Source: Paraburkholderia atlantica
GTDB taxonomy: Bacteria > Pseudomonadota > Gammaproteobacteria > Burkholderiales > Burkholderiaceae
Direction of reading: 5' to 3'
Assembly (NCBI RefSeq): GCF_009362785.1
Contig: NZ_WHNQ01000012.1
Coordinates: 146,433-210,432, forward strand
Length of the DNA stretch: 64,000 nucleotides
Part shown: positions 17,595-26,048 of the stretch, piece after piece
How the letters are laid out: every line of letters begins with the position of its first letter
How positions within the stretch are numbered: position 1 is the stretch's first letter
Position numbers and translations under genes: made by a program
The notes under the pieces: generated by a model
Databases searched by the model: none
What the model saw: the letters and a program-made list of their open reading frames with translations, nothing else
What the model was told of the DNA's origin: nothing

Positions 17595-18470
17595 ATGTCC
17601 GCCATTTCCCGTCCTGCTCAAGGGGTCCTCACCGTCGCGTGTCCGAGCGCGGCGGGCCAGGTTGCCGCCGTCGCCGGTTTTCTCGAACGGCATCGTTGCT
17701 ATGTCGACGAACTCACCGTATTCGACGACGAACTCAGCGAGCGCTTTTTCGTGCGCTGCGTGTTTCACCACGTCGATCGCGACGACGCGCTGCAGATCGC
17801 CACGCTGAAGCAGGAATTCGCGCCGATCGCCGAACGCTTCCGGATGACGTGGGCGATCCACGATCTGTCGATCCGGCCGAAAGTCATGATCATGGTGTCC
17901 AAACTCGAACACTGCCTCGCCGACCTGCTGTTCCGCTGGCGCATGGGCGAGCTGAAGATGGACATCGTCGGCATCGGCTCGAATCACCGCGATCTCGAAC
18001 CGCTCGCGCGGCAGCACGGCCTGCCGTTCCATCATCTGCCGATTACCGCCGACACGAAGCCGCAACAGGAAGCCCAACTGCTCGACCTGTTCGACTCGTC
18101 CGGCGCCGAGCTGCTGATTCTCGCGCGCTACATGCAGATCCTGTCCGCCGAAACGAGCCGCGCGCTCGCCGGGCGCGCGATCAATATTCATCATTCGTTC
18201 CTGCCGGGGTTCAAGGGGGCGAAACCCTATCACCAGGCCCATGCGCGCGGCGTCAAGGTGATCGGTGCCACCGCCCATTTCGTTACCGACGATCTCGACG
18301 AAGGCCCAATCATCGAGCAGGGAGTCGAACCGGTCGATCACTCGTACAGTCCCGAACGGCTGCTGACGACCGGACGCGACGTAGAGTGCATTACGCTCGC
18401 GCGCGCGGTGAAGGCGTTCGTCGAGCGGCGGGTGTTCATCAACGGCGAGCGCACCGTCGTGCTGCGGTAA
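17595..18470 (+). CDS. purU: Formyltetrahydrofolate deformylase
   Basis: Hydrolyses 10-formyl-THF to formate and THF, balancing one-carbon pools. Its 291 residues comprise an N-terminal ACT domain (about 10-85) and a PurN-like formyltransferase domain with the catalytic set Asn197, His199 (AINIHHSFLPGF) and Asp235 (DDLDEGPII). GGAGAGCTC precedes the ATG. purU genes often accompany sarcosine oxidase and betaine catabolism because demethylation loads folate with one-carbon units. Here it faces the betaine binding-protein gene across a shared terminator. It is not in the same transcript as sox. Confidence 0.94.
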   Translation: MSAISRPAQGVLTVACPSAAGQVAAVAGFLERHRCYVDELTVFDDELSERFFVRCVFHHVDRDDALQIATLKQEFAPIAERFRMTWAIHDLSIRPKVMIMVSKLEHCLADLLFRWRMGELKMDIVGIGSNHRDLEPLARQHGLPFHHLPITADTKPQQEAQLLDLFDSSGAELLILARYMQILSAETSRALAGRAINIHHSFLPGFKGAKPYHQAHARGVKVIGATAHFVTDDLDEGPIIEQGVEPVDHSYSPERLLTTGRDVECITLARAVKAFVERRVFINGERTVVLR

Positions 18471-18475
18471 ACAGA

Positions 18476-18501
18476 AAAACGCCGCTGAAAAGCGGCGTTT
18501 T
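18476..18501. terminator. Bidirectional intrinsic terminator between purU and the betaine-binding protein gene
   Basis: A perfect 11-bp stem AAAACGCCGCT / AGCGGCGTTTT with a GAAA tetraloop. A-rich on the left and T-rich on the right, it can end transcription from both sides. It begins 5 bp after the purU stop codon. Confidence 0.9.
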
Positions 18502-18528
18502 CATCAGGCTGCGCCGACGCTTGCCGGC

Positions 18529-19386
18529 TTACTTCACCCAGCTATCCACGCGGTCGGAATGCGCGCTGATCCACGCGTCGGCCGCCGCGGCCGGCTTTTC
18601 GCCGTTCTGCGTGGCCAACATCACCGTGTCGATCTCACCCGGCTTCCATTGGAACTTCTTCAGGAACGCGACCACCGTCGGCGCCTTTTTCTCGAGCTCC
18701 GGATTCACCACGCTATCGACGTGCTCCGCTTCACCGAACACCTTCTTCGGATCGTCGAGGAATTTCAGCTTGTACTTCGCGAACATCCAGTGCGGCTTCC
18801 AGCCGGTCACGATGATCGGCTTGCTGGCCGCCTCCGAGCGCGCCAGCTCGGCGGTCATCGCGCTGCCTGAACTCGGCATCAGCTGATAGTCGAGCCCATA
18901 GGCCTTGATCGCCTCGCTGGTTTTCTGCATCACGCCCGCACCGGCGTCGATGCCGACGATGCGCGCGCCGAACTCCGACTTCTTCGCCTGCAGATCGCCG
19001 ACGCTCTTCACGTCCACGTTGTCCGGCACGATCAGCCCGATCTTCGCGTCGTTGAAGTTCGGCCCGAGGTCGACCACCTTGTCCTTGAAGTTGTTCCAGT
19101 ACGCGCCGTGCGTGACCGGCAGCCATGCGGACAGCGTCGCGTCGAGGTCGCCCCGCGCCACGCCCTGCCACATCACGCCGGCCGCGACCGGCACCAGTTG
19201 CACCTGATAACCGAGGCGTTTTTCGATCACTTCGGCGGCCACGTTCGACGTCGCAACGCTATCGTCCCAGCCCTCCACGTAACCGATCTTGATGGTCGGC
19301 TTCGAATCGGCCGACACGCCCGCACTGACCGCCGCCAGCATCACCCCCAACGCGCTTGCCACCACTACCTTTCCGATCAGTCTCAT
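18529..19386 (-). CDS. Glycine betaine/choline ABC transporter substrate-binding protein (OpuAC/ProX type)
   Basis: A 285-residue periplasmic protein with a cleavable Sec signal (MRLIGKVVVASALGVMLA, cut near residue 26, before DSKPTIKIGY). The OpuAC-like fold carries several tryptophans placed to form a quaternary-ammonium cage (EGWDDS, AGVMWQGV, SAWLPVTHGAYW, GWKPHWMF). GGGAGAA precedes the ATG at 19386. It lies downstream of gbcB on the same strand (178-bp gap), far from the ATPase and permease genes at 46-48 kb. This recalls the detached binding proteins (CbcX, BetX, CaiX) that share the Pseudomonas CbcWV core. Confidence 0.9.
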   Translation of the reverse strand: MRLIGKVVVASALGVMLAAVSAGVSADSKPTIKIGYVEGWDDSVATSNVAAEVIEKRLGYQVQLVPVAAGVMWQGVARGDLDATLSAWLPVTHGAYWNNFKDKVVDLGPNFNDAKIGLIVPDNVDVKSVGDLQAKKSEFGARIVGIDAGAGVMQKTSEAIKAYGLDYQLMPSSGSAMTAELARSEAASKPIIVTGWKPHWMFAKYKLKFLDDPKKVFGEAEHVDSVVNPELEKKAPTVVAFLKKFQWKPGEIDTVMLATQNGEKPAAAADAWISAHSDRVDSWVK

Positions 19387-19564
19387 CGACGTTCTCCCGT
19401 TGATCCATTTGCCCATTGACGCGTTTGCCATCGAACCGCACACCGCGCATTTAGAATCGCCAACCAGAATTGCCGGGTAGCGTTGTTTTGCGACATGCAG
19501 TTGTCCGCATGCGACTTCCACGCAAATCCGCCCAGTGTTTGCCGCGTTCTTGTGGTGTTACGTA

Positions 19565-20755
19565 TTACTTGTCGACGACGAGATCGCTCAGCGGCTTGCT
19601 GCAGCACAGCAGCACCATGCCCTGATCGATCTCGCGCTGACGGATACCGCCCGCGTGCTTCATCGCCACCTCGCCGGACACGAGCTTCACCTTACAGGTG
19701 CCGCACATGCCTTGCGTGCACGACGCTGGCAGCCGCACGCCCGCCTGCTTCGCCGCTTCGAGCACATGCTGGTTGCCGCCGCACTCGATGTCGCGATGAC
19801 TGCGCGTAAAGCTGACCTTGAAACGCGTCGCGGTTTCCGCCGGGGCGGGCGCATCGCGCAGCGCGTCGGCGACATGCGCTTCGGCCGATTGCGCGGCGAC
19901 TTCGCTGACGGTCTCGAACGAGAAGCTTTCCTCGTGATAGTGCTGGCGATCGAAGCCGCCTTCGTCGAGCAGATTGCGCACCGCCTGCATGTACGGTGCG
20001 GGCCCGCAGGTGAAAATCTCCCGCTCCAGAAAATCCGGCGCAATCAGTTTCAGCAGCGGCAGCGTCAGAAAGCCGGTGATGCCGGGCCAATTGGTGCGCG
20101 CGCCCACGCGCTCGCAGACGAACGCGGTGCGGAAATGCGCCTGATTGGCGGCGATCAGATCGAGCTCGCGCGCGAAGATGATGTCGTCCGGCGTGCGCGC
20201 GCTATGCACGAAGACGATATCGCTGTCCTCGCCGAGTTCATGATGCGTGCGGCTCATCGACATCAGCGGCGTGATGCCCGAGCCCGCCGACAGAAACAGG
20301 AACTTGCGCGCCGGATGCCGCGCGCAGGTAAATTCGCCGGCCGGCCCCAGCACGCGCACCTGCATGCCCGCGTGCAGATGGTCGTGCAGCCAGTTGGACA
20401 CCGGGCCGCCAGGCACGCGCTTGACGGTGATCGAAATCGTATGGGGCCGCGTGGGCGGCGACGAGATCGTATAGCAGCGATTGATCGTCTCGCCGCCTAT
20501 CTCCAGCTCCAGCGTGATGAACTGCCCCGGCTCGAACACGAATGCCCGCCCCGATGGCGCACGGAAGAAAAAGCTCTTCACGTCGTGCGTTTCGCTGCGA
20601 ACCTGGCAGCACTCCAGCGTGTCGTCGGAGTCACTGTTCCAGCGTGCCGGCAGCGCGTCCCAGAAGCGCGGCTGCGTCACACGGCTCAATGCGCCCGCTG
20701 GATTCTGTGAAGTCTGCTCGATGTCCGCTTGAAACATGGCCTGATCGCGCATCAT
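19565..20755 (-). CDS. gbcB: Glycine betaine monooxygenase, reductase subunit
   Basis: Passes electrons from NAD(P)H to the Rieske oxygenase GbcA. The 396 residues comprise an FNR-type FAD domain (about 45-145; RCYTISSPPT is the flavin site), a nicotinamide-binding domain (LFLSAGSGITPLMSM and IFTCGPAPYM), and a C-terminal plant-type 2Fe-2S ferredoxin domain with CTQGMCGTC and a distal Cys pair (LLCCS). The start at 20755 is preceded by a G-rich Shine-Dalgarno. It is 34 bp downstream of gbcA and is the last gene of the long demethylation run. Confidence 0.93.
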   Translation of the reverse strand: MMRDQAMFQADIEQTSQNPAGALSRVTQPRFWDALPARWNSDSDDTLECCQVRSETHDVKSFFFRAPSGRAFVFEPGQFITLELEIGGETINRCYTISSPPTRPHTISITVKRVPGGPVSNWLHDHLHAGMQVRVLGPAGEFTCARHPARKFLFLSAGSGITPLMSMSRTHHELGEDSDIVFVHSARTPDDIIFARELDLIAANQAHFRTAFVCERVGARTNWPGITGFLTLPLLKLIAPDFLEREIFTCGPAPYMQAVRNLLDEGGFDRQHYHEESFSFETVSEVAAQSAEAHVADALRDAPAPAETATRFKVSFTRSHRDIECGGNQHVLEAAKQAGVRLPASCTQGMCGTCKVKLVSGEVAMKHAGGIRQREIDQGMVLLCCSKPLSDLVVDK

Positions 20756-20789
20756 GGTTGTCCCCCCGCTCGTCATTGCGGTGTTGCAC

Positions 20790-22076
20790 TCAGCGCGCGA
20801 ACGACACGACTTTCTCGTCGTGCGCTGCTCGCGGGTTCGCGTCGTAATCCGCGAGACGGCCGATATACCACTCGCAGAACTTTTCGACGAGTCCTTCGGT
20901 GAACGGCGAATACGGACCCGGCTCATATGCGCTGCTCGTCGCGCCGCGCTGCGAATATTCGACGAGCGCGCGATCCTGGTCGTTGGTCGCGCGCCACACG
21001 GCGGTCAGATTGTCGACGTCGTAATCGATGCCTTCGCGCGCGTCCTTGTGCACGAGCCATTTGGTGCGCACCAGCGTCTTGCCTGCCGACAGCGGAATCA
21101 CCGAGAAACTGACGATGTGATCGCTCATGAAGTGATGCCACGAATTCGGCTGAGTCCAGAACGACAGGCCGCCGAGATCGGCCTCCTTGAAACCGCCGAG
21201 CAGTTTCTTCGAGGCGACCTTCGCGTCGAGCGTCTGCGATTCACCGTCGCGATCGAGCGGCAGACGTTGCGTGCGAAACCCGGTGACCAGATCGGCGAGC
21301 CGCTCGATTTCCGCCGACGGCAACTGCATCGCCTCCCACTGCGCGGTGCGGCGCGCGACGGTGGCCTCGAACGCGGCCATGCCTTCTTCGTTCGCCGGCG
21401 AGCGTTGATAACCGAAGCCGTACTCGTACAGCGAGATGGTCAGCTCAGGATGGTTCGCGACGCAGTGATAGCACTCGCGATTGTTCTCCATCGTCAGCTT
21501 CCAGTTGCCATCCTCGATGATGTCGATCGACGCGGCGATCTTGCAGCCGGCCAGATCGTGCGGCAACAGATATGGTTCCATCGCGGCGCGCATCAGGGAA
21601 AAATCAGCGGGCGGCTGCTCGGCGAGGCAGATGAAAATCAGCCCCGCGAGATTTTCGACATGCACCGCCTTCAGGCTATGTTTGCAGCGGTCGAACTGTT
21701 CGCCCATGTGTTCGGCGAACATCAGGTCGCCATTGAGGCTATACGTCCAGCTGTGATACGGACAGACGATATTGCCCAGCGAGCCCTTGCCGGTATTGCA
21801 CAGACGCGCGCCGCGATGGCGGCAGACGTTATGAAACGCGCGCACCTGCATGTCGTCGTCGCGCACGATCAGGATCGAGTCGTTGCCGATCTCGACCGTC
21901 ACGTAGTCGCCCGGCTCGGGCACGTCGGGCTCGACCGCTACCTGAATCCAGTGCTGGCGGAAAATCGCGTCGATATCGAGCGCGAAAATATCCTCGCTCG
22001 TATAGAACGGCGCTTCCAGCGTGTAATTCTGCTTGCGGCGTTCGATCATTGCGCGAACGTCTGCGGAAACTTTCAT
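20790..22076 (-). CDS. gbcA: Glycine betaine monooxygenase, Rieske oxygenase subunit
   Basis: Catalyses oxidative N-demethylation of glycine betaine to dimethylglycine, releasing formaldehyde. The 428 residues carry the Rieske 2Fe-2S ligands Cys85 and His87 (VCRHRGA), and Cys105 and His108 (CPYHSWTY). The catalytic domain has a mononuclear-iron motif in ENNRECYHCVANHPEL (about 200-215). Its length and the spacing to gbcB match the betaine monooxygenases of Pseudomonas, and the neighbouring dgcAB genes support the assignment over carnitine or stachydrine oxygenases. GGAG precedes the ATG. Confidence 0.94.
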   Translation of the reverse strand: MKVSADVRAMIERRKQNYTLEAPFYTSEDIFALDIDAIFRQHWIQVAVEPDVPEPGDYVTVEIGNDSILIVRDDDMQVRAFHNVCRHRGARLCNTGKGSLGNIVCPYHSWTYSLNGDLMFAEHMGEQFDRCKHSLKAVHVENLAGLIFICLAEQPPADFSLMRAAMEPYLLPHDLAGCKIAASIDIIEDGNWKLTMENNRECYHCVANHPELTISLYEYGFGYQRSPANEEGMAAFEATVARRTAQWEAMQLPSAEIERLADLVTGFRTQRLPLDRDGESQTLDAKVASKKLLGGFKEADLGGLSFWTQPNSWHHFMSDHIVSFSVIPLSAGKTLVRTKWLVHKDAREGIDYDVDNLTAVWRATNDQDRALVEYSQRGATSSAYEPGPYSPFTEGLVEKFCEWYIGRLADYDANPRAAHDEKVVSFAR

Positions 22077-22149
22077 TGTGTGCTCCGTTGCGTGTCACGT
22101 CTGGCGCCGCGCCAGGCCCTCCTGGTCGCATGCTGGCCCGAGCCGGAAT

Positions 22150-22929
22150 TCAGTAATCCACCAGTTGATGCTCGCGCAAATACGCGAGGATCACTTGTGC
22201 TTTTTCGACGGAACTCCCTTCAATTACGACGCTGCCGCCGCGGCTCTCGGTCGTCGTCGCCGACAGCATGCGCGCGTGGCCCGAGCGCTTTTCGGCGGCG
22301 GCGAGCCGCACCGGTTTCGCGGTGGCGGGGCCGATGGTCCATGCGGACTGTTCGGGAGTAATGCCTTGCGGCGCGGTGGCGCCGGGCGCGGTGGTGCGCT
22401 CGATCGTGCCTTCGCGCAGCCGCGCATACGCGTACGAAGTCGCGGCGTTCGCGAGCGGATGGACGGCGATCAACGCGGGCAGCCGCACTTCGACGCGCCG
22501 TCGCAGGCCCTTCGGCATGAACTGCCGGACCTGCGCGCAACCATCGCGCACAGCCAGATCGACGGCAGCGCCGACGAGCGGTACCCCCAGCGCATGCGCG
22601 ACGCGATACGGCAGCATGCCGCTATCGAAGCCGCCTTCGGCGCGCGTGCCGGTCAGCACCAGTTCGTAGCCACGCAAACGCGCGGCGAGTTGCGGCGCCG
22701 GATCGGCGTCGAGTGGCATGTCGAGCACTTCGACCGAACGCGCGCCGAGCGCCAGATACTCGTTCAACGCAGCGTTCGACGGATCGCCCGCATGCAGCAC
22801 GTCGAGCGTCGCGCCATGCGTTTTCGCGAGTGACAGCGCCAGCGTCAACGCTGCCGCATCGTTGCGGCTATAGCGCGCGGCGCCGCTAACCGGATGACGT
22901 CCGACCGAAACCAACACGGCGATCTTCAT
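22150..22929 (-). CDS. etfB: Electron transfer flavoprotein beta-subunit-like protein of dimethylglycine demethylation
   Basis: A 259-residue ETF-beta-like adenine-nucleotide-binding fold. It begins MKIAVLVSVGRHPVSGAARY and contains NDAAALTLALSLA and VLTGTRAEGGFDSGMLPYRVAHALGVPLVG, the ETF beta core. Its start codon overlaps the etfA stop by 4 bp (ATGA), with AAGGAG inside etfA, so translation is coupled. In Pseudomonas the paired ETF genes follow dgcAB and probably take electrons from dimethylglycine dehydrogenase to the quinone pool. The open frame extends upstream of 22929, but those residues are the etfA gene read out of frame. Confidence 0.88.
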   Translation of the reverse strand: MKIAVLVSVGRHPVSGAARYSRNDAAALTLALSLAKTHGATLDVLHAGDPSNAALNEYLALGARSVEVLDMPLDADPAPQLAARLRGYELVLTGTRAEGGFDSGMLPYRVAHALGVPLVGAAVDLAVRDGCAQVRQFMPKGLRRRVEVRLPALIAVHPLANAATSYAYARLREGTIERTTAPGATAPQGITPEQSAWTIGPATAKPVRLAAAEKRSGHARMLSATTTESRGGSVVIEGSSVEKAQVILAYLREHQLVDY

Positions 22930-24116
22930 GCGAGCACTCCTTCGGCTAGCTTGCCCGGCTGCAACAGTGCGGCCGAAGTCGCACGCGCGCCGCGCGCCGC
23001 GGCCGCCGCTTCGTTGAGCGCCGCGATGGTTTCCTGCGCGTCCGCGATCACGGTCAGATTCGCGCGCTTCGCGATCGGCGCGCTCGCGTCGAGATTGACT
23101 GCGATCACATGGCGGCAATCCTTGATGCCCTGCAGATGCTGCACCGCGCCGGAGATGCCGAACGCGATATACACGCTCGCCTCGACGGTCTTGCCGGTCG
23201 CGCCGATCTGCTTGTCGCGCGTGAACTTGCCGTCGTCGACGGCGACCCGGCTCGCGCCGATCGCCGCGCCGAGAGTCGTCGCGAGCCGCTCGAACGCGGG
23301 TACGTCGCTGACGCCGTTGCCCGCCGATACGATGAAGTCCGCTTCTTCCAGCGCAACCTGCGCCGCGTCGATCTCGTCGATGCCGAGATCGCGTATCGCG
23401 CGTTGCGCGTTCGTTGCTTCTGCCTCGCGGTCGAAGCGCCATGCGACCTGCTCGCCCGCGCCGACGAACGGCAGCTTCGGATCGACCGCGTTCGGCTCGA
23501 GCAGCACGACTTCGGGCAGCGCGCGGCTGGCGAGCGCCGTACTCGCTCGGATATAGGTGGACACGTGCCCGGCATCGATCTCGACGACGTGAGTCGCGAC
23601 GCTTGCATCCGCCACCGACGCATAACGGCGGCCGAGGTCGCCGTCGCCCGTCGCGTTGTCGGGCAGGAAGACATGGGCCGGCGCGTAGGCTGCGACGCAG
23701 GCCGCCAGCGCATTCAACTCATCGTTCGGTGCGTACGTGCGGCGATCGAACATCGGCAATTCGATCAGCTTGTCGGCGCCGAGCGCGGCGGCATCGCCGG
23801 TGAATTCGCCGAACACCAGCAACACGACTTCGGTTTGCGCGTCGGCGATCAGCGCGGCGGCGGCGAGCGTCTGGCGCGCATGTTCATCGAGCGCGCCACG
23901 ATCCGCGTGCGCCGCGACCAGCAGCACACGGTGCGGCGTGGCGGTCGTGCGGCGCGGCTTCGGCTGTTCGCGATGCCCGGCATGACGCGCGTCGGCTAGC
24001 GACGCACTGCCCGCTGCCCCCGCCATGCCAACCACGCCGAGCGTGATGCGCCGGAGCCCCTGCGCCGTCACCGTGAAAGGCCGGCGCGGATCGATTCGTT
24101 TGAGCGTATTCATCAT
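22926..24116 (-). CDS. etfA: Electron transfer flavoprotein alpha-subunit-like protein of dimethylglycine demethylation
   Basis: A 396-residue ETF alpha subunit. The N-terminal domain (HRVLLVAAHADRG from about residue 62; VFLPDNATGDGDLGRRYA) is followed by the FAD domain (VSAGNGVSD, then GATGKTVEASVYIAFGISGAVQHLQGI and IAVNLDASAPI). GGAG in the end of dgcB places the start at 24116, overlapping nothing and 5 bp from the dgcB stop. An extra N-terminal extension of about 55 residues (DPRRPFTVTAQGLRRITLG) precedes the ETF core, as in the Pseudomonas homologue next to dgcB. It forms a heterodimer with the etfB product. Confidence 0.88.
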   Translation of the reverse strand: MMNTLKRIDPRRPFTVTAQGLRRITLGVVGMAGAAGSASLADARHAGHREQPKPRRTTATPHRVLLVAAHADRGALDEHARQTLAAAALIADAQTEVVLLVFGEFTGDAAALGADKLIELPMFDRRTYAPNDELNALAACVAAYAPAHVFLPDNATGDGDLGRRYASVADASVATHVVEIDAGHVSTYIRASTALASRALPEVVLLEPNAVDPKLPFVGAGEQVAWRFDREAEATNAQRAIRDLGIDEIDAAQVALEEADFIVSAGNGVSDVPAFERLATTLGAAIGASRVAVDDGKFTRDKQIGATGKTVEASVYIAFGISGAVQHLQGIKDCRHVIAVNLDASAPIAKRANLTVIADAQETIAALNEAAAAARGARATSAALLQPGKLAEGVLA

Positions 24117-24120
24117 CGCG

Positions 24121-26046
24121 TTACTCCAGCGCCGCGGCGACAAGTTCGGCCACGTCCAGCACTTCCGGACGCGGCCCCACTACCCCTTCGAGCATCGCCG
24201 TGCAATTCGGGCAGCCGACCGCGACGATCTCCGCGCCGCTCGCGCGCGCGTCGTCGATACGGATATCGGGAATCCGCCGTTTGCCGGGGATATCGGTCAA
24301 CGGTGCGCCGCCGCCACCACCGCAGCAGCGTCCGCGCATCCCGTGTCGCTCCATCTCGACCACCTTGATGCCGATGCTCTTCAGCACACGGCGCGGCGCT
24401 TCCGTCTCGCCGTTGTAGCGGCCCAGATAGCACGGGTCGTGATAGGTAATATTGCGCTCCGCGACGGCGGCGGCCGCGCGCGGCGACAGTTTGCCGCTCG
24501 CGATCAGTTCGTCGATCAACGCCGTGTGATGCTGCACCTGATAGAAGCCGCCGAGCGCGCGATACTCGTTGCGCAGGCTATGCAGCACATGCGGATCGGC
24601 GGTAACGATGCGCGCGAACGAGTATTGCGAGAGCGTGCCGATCAGCGTACGAGCCAGTTGCTGGAACGTCGCTTCGTCGCCGAGACGCCGCGCGGTGTCG
24701 CCGGTATCGGTTTCGGCGCCGCCCAGCACCGCGTAATCGACGCCCGCGCGGTTCAGCACCTTGACGAGCGCGCGCAGTGTGCGCTGATAGCGCATGTCGA
24801 ACGCGCCCTCGCCGGCGATCAGCAGTACGTCCACATGACGGCCCGGCTGCGCGACCTGCACCTGCAGATCGACGGCCCAGTCGTAACGCGCGCCGATGTC
24901 GTAGCCGTTGATGCTGCCGGTTTCGCGCAGATTCGCGAGCGTCGCCGGCCCCTTGCCGGGCACGCTGCCTTCGACGAGCGTCTGGTTGCGGCGCATGTCC
25001 ACGATTGCGTCGACGTGCTCGATCAGCATCGGGCACTCCTGCACGCAGGCGCGGCAGGTCGTGCAGGACCACAGCGTGTCGGCCTCGATCAGCGTCGAGA
25101 TCAGTGGCTTACCCGGCGCGCCCGCATGCTTGCCGACCGGAATGCCCGGCGTCGGACTGCCAGCGTATTGCGCATCGGTGCCGCCGACCATGCCGGTCAC
25201 CAGATCCTGAATCAGCTTTTTCGGGTTCAGCGGCTGACCCGCCGCGAACGCGGGGCACGCCGCTTCGCATTTGCCGCATTGCACGCAGGCGTCGAAGCTC
25301 AACAACTGGTTCCAGCGGAATTCGACCGGCTTGCCGACGCCGTATTCCTTCGCGTCGAGCAGCGGCATTTTCAGTGCCGTGGGCGGCACGGCGTCGGGAG
25401 CGTTACGCGCCGCGGCGGCATCGGCAAAGCGCTCCTGACGCGGATGAAACGCGAGGTGCAGCAGACCCGCCAACGCATGTTTCATCGGACCGCCGCGCGC
25501 CGCGCCGAACGTCATCGTGAACGCCCCCGCCGCGATCAGCAGCGCGACGATCACGGCGAGCGCACCGGACATCGCCGTCGCGGGCAACGCGATGAACAAG
25601 GCCAGACCGAGCGCGAACGAACCCAGCAGCAGCGGCAACTGATCCCAAGGCCCACGCGAGAGCCGCGCCGACACCGTCTTCGCGCCATGCCGGCGGCGCC
25701 AGACGAACACCGTGCCGATCAGCATCGCCAGCGCGGCAACGAAGATCAGCTTGTCGAGCCACGGCGAATAGATCGCCAAGCCGTAGTTGACGAACACGAG
25801 CGCCATCGCGAGGATCGCTCCGCCCGCCGTCGCAACGTGCGTGCGTGCGATGTACGGATCGCGCGCAACTACATGATGCAGGTCGACGAAGTAGCGTTTC
25901 GGGATCGCGAGCAGATTGGTCCAGCCGTAGGCGCCCGCGACGGTCGCGCGGCCCTCGCGCCAGTAGGCGGCGCGGCGTGCCAGCGCGAACGCGAGACCGG
26001 CCACCGACACCCACAGCAGGACGGTGATGACAAACACGGGGCTCAT
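24121..26046 (-). CDS. dgcB: Dimethylglycine demethylation protein DgcB (membrane iron-sulfur / CCG-domain protein)
   Basis: A 641-residue protein with about six N-terminal membrane segments (residues 1-190). Two ferredoxin-type 4Fe-4S clusters follow (CVQCGKCEAACP and CTTCRACVQECP). Two CCG domains (HDPCYLGRYN, GRCCGGGGG and VGCPNCTAM) are typical of heterodisulfide-reductase-like subunits. It probably links DgcA and the ETF to the membrane quinone pool. It starts 2 bp after dgcA ends. The same frame stays open for another kilobase upstream, but that is dgcA read out of frame. Confidence 0.92.
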   Translation of the reverse strand: MSPVFVITVLLWVSVAGLAFALARRAAYWREGRATVAGAYGWTNLLAIPKRYFVDLHHVVARDPYIARTHVATAGGAILAMALVFVNYGLAIYSPWLDKLIFVAALAMLIGTVFVWRRRHGAKTVSARLSRGPWDQLPLLLGSFALGLALFIALPATAMSGALAVIVALLIAAGAFTMTFGAARGGPMKHALAGLLHLAFHPRQERFADAAAARNAPDAVPPTALKMPLLDAKEYGVGKPVEFRWNQLLSFDACVQCGKCEAACPAFAAGQPLNPKKLIQDLVTGMVGGTDAQYAGSPTPGIPVGKHAGAPGKPLISTLIEADTLWSCTTCRACVQECPMLIEHVDAIVDMRRNQTLVEGSVPGKGPATLANLRETGSINGYDIGARYDWAVDLQVQVAQPGRHVDVLLIAGEGAFDMRYQRTLRALVKVLNRAGVDYAVLGGAETDTGDTARRLGDEATFQQLARTLIGTLSQYSFARIVTADPHVLHSLRNEYRALGGFYQVQHHTALIDELIASGKLSPRAAAAVAERNITYHDPCYLGRYNGETEAPRRVLKSIGIKVVEMERHGMRGRCCGGGGGAPLTDIPGKRRIPDIRIDDARASGAEIVAVGCPNCTAMLEGVVGPRPEVLDVAELVAAALE

Positions 26047-26048
26047 CG

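Noticed and set aside
20754..22361. Plus-strand open frame of more than 500 codons opposite gbcA and etfB
   Set aside because: High-GC antisense frame without ribosome site or family; gbcA on the minus strand is certain.
22930..23442. N-terminal extension of the etfB frame
   Set aside because: This part is etfA read out of frame. The ETF beta fold starts at MKIAVLV (22929) with AAGGAG ahead of it.
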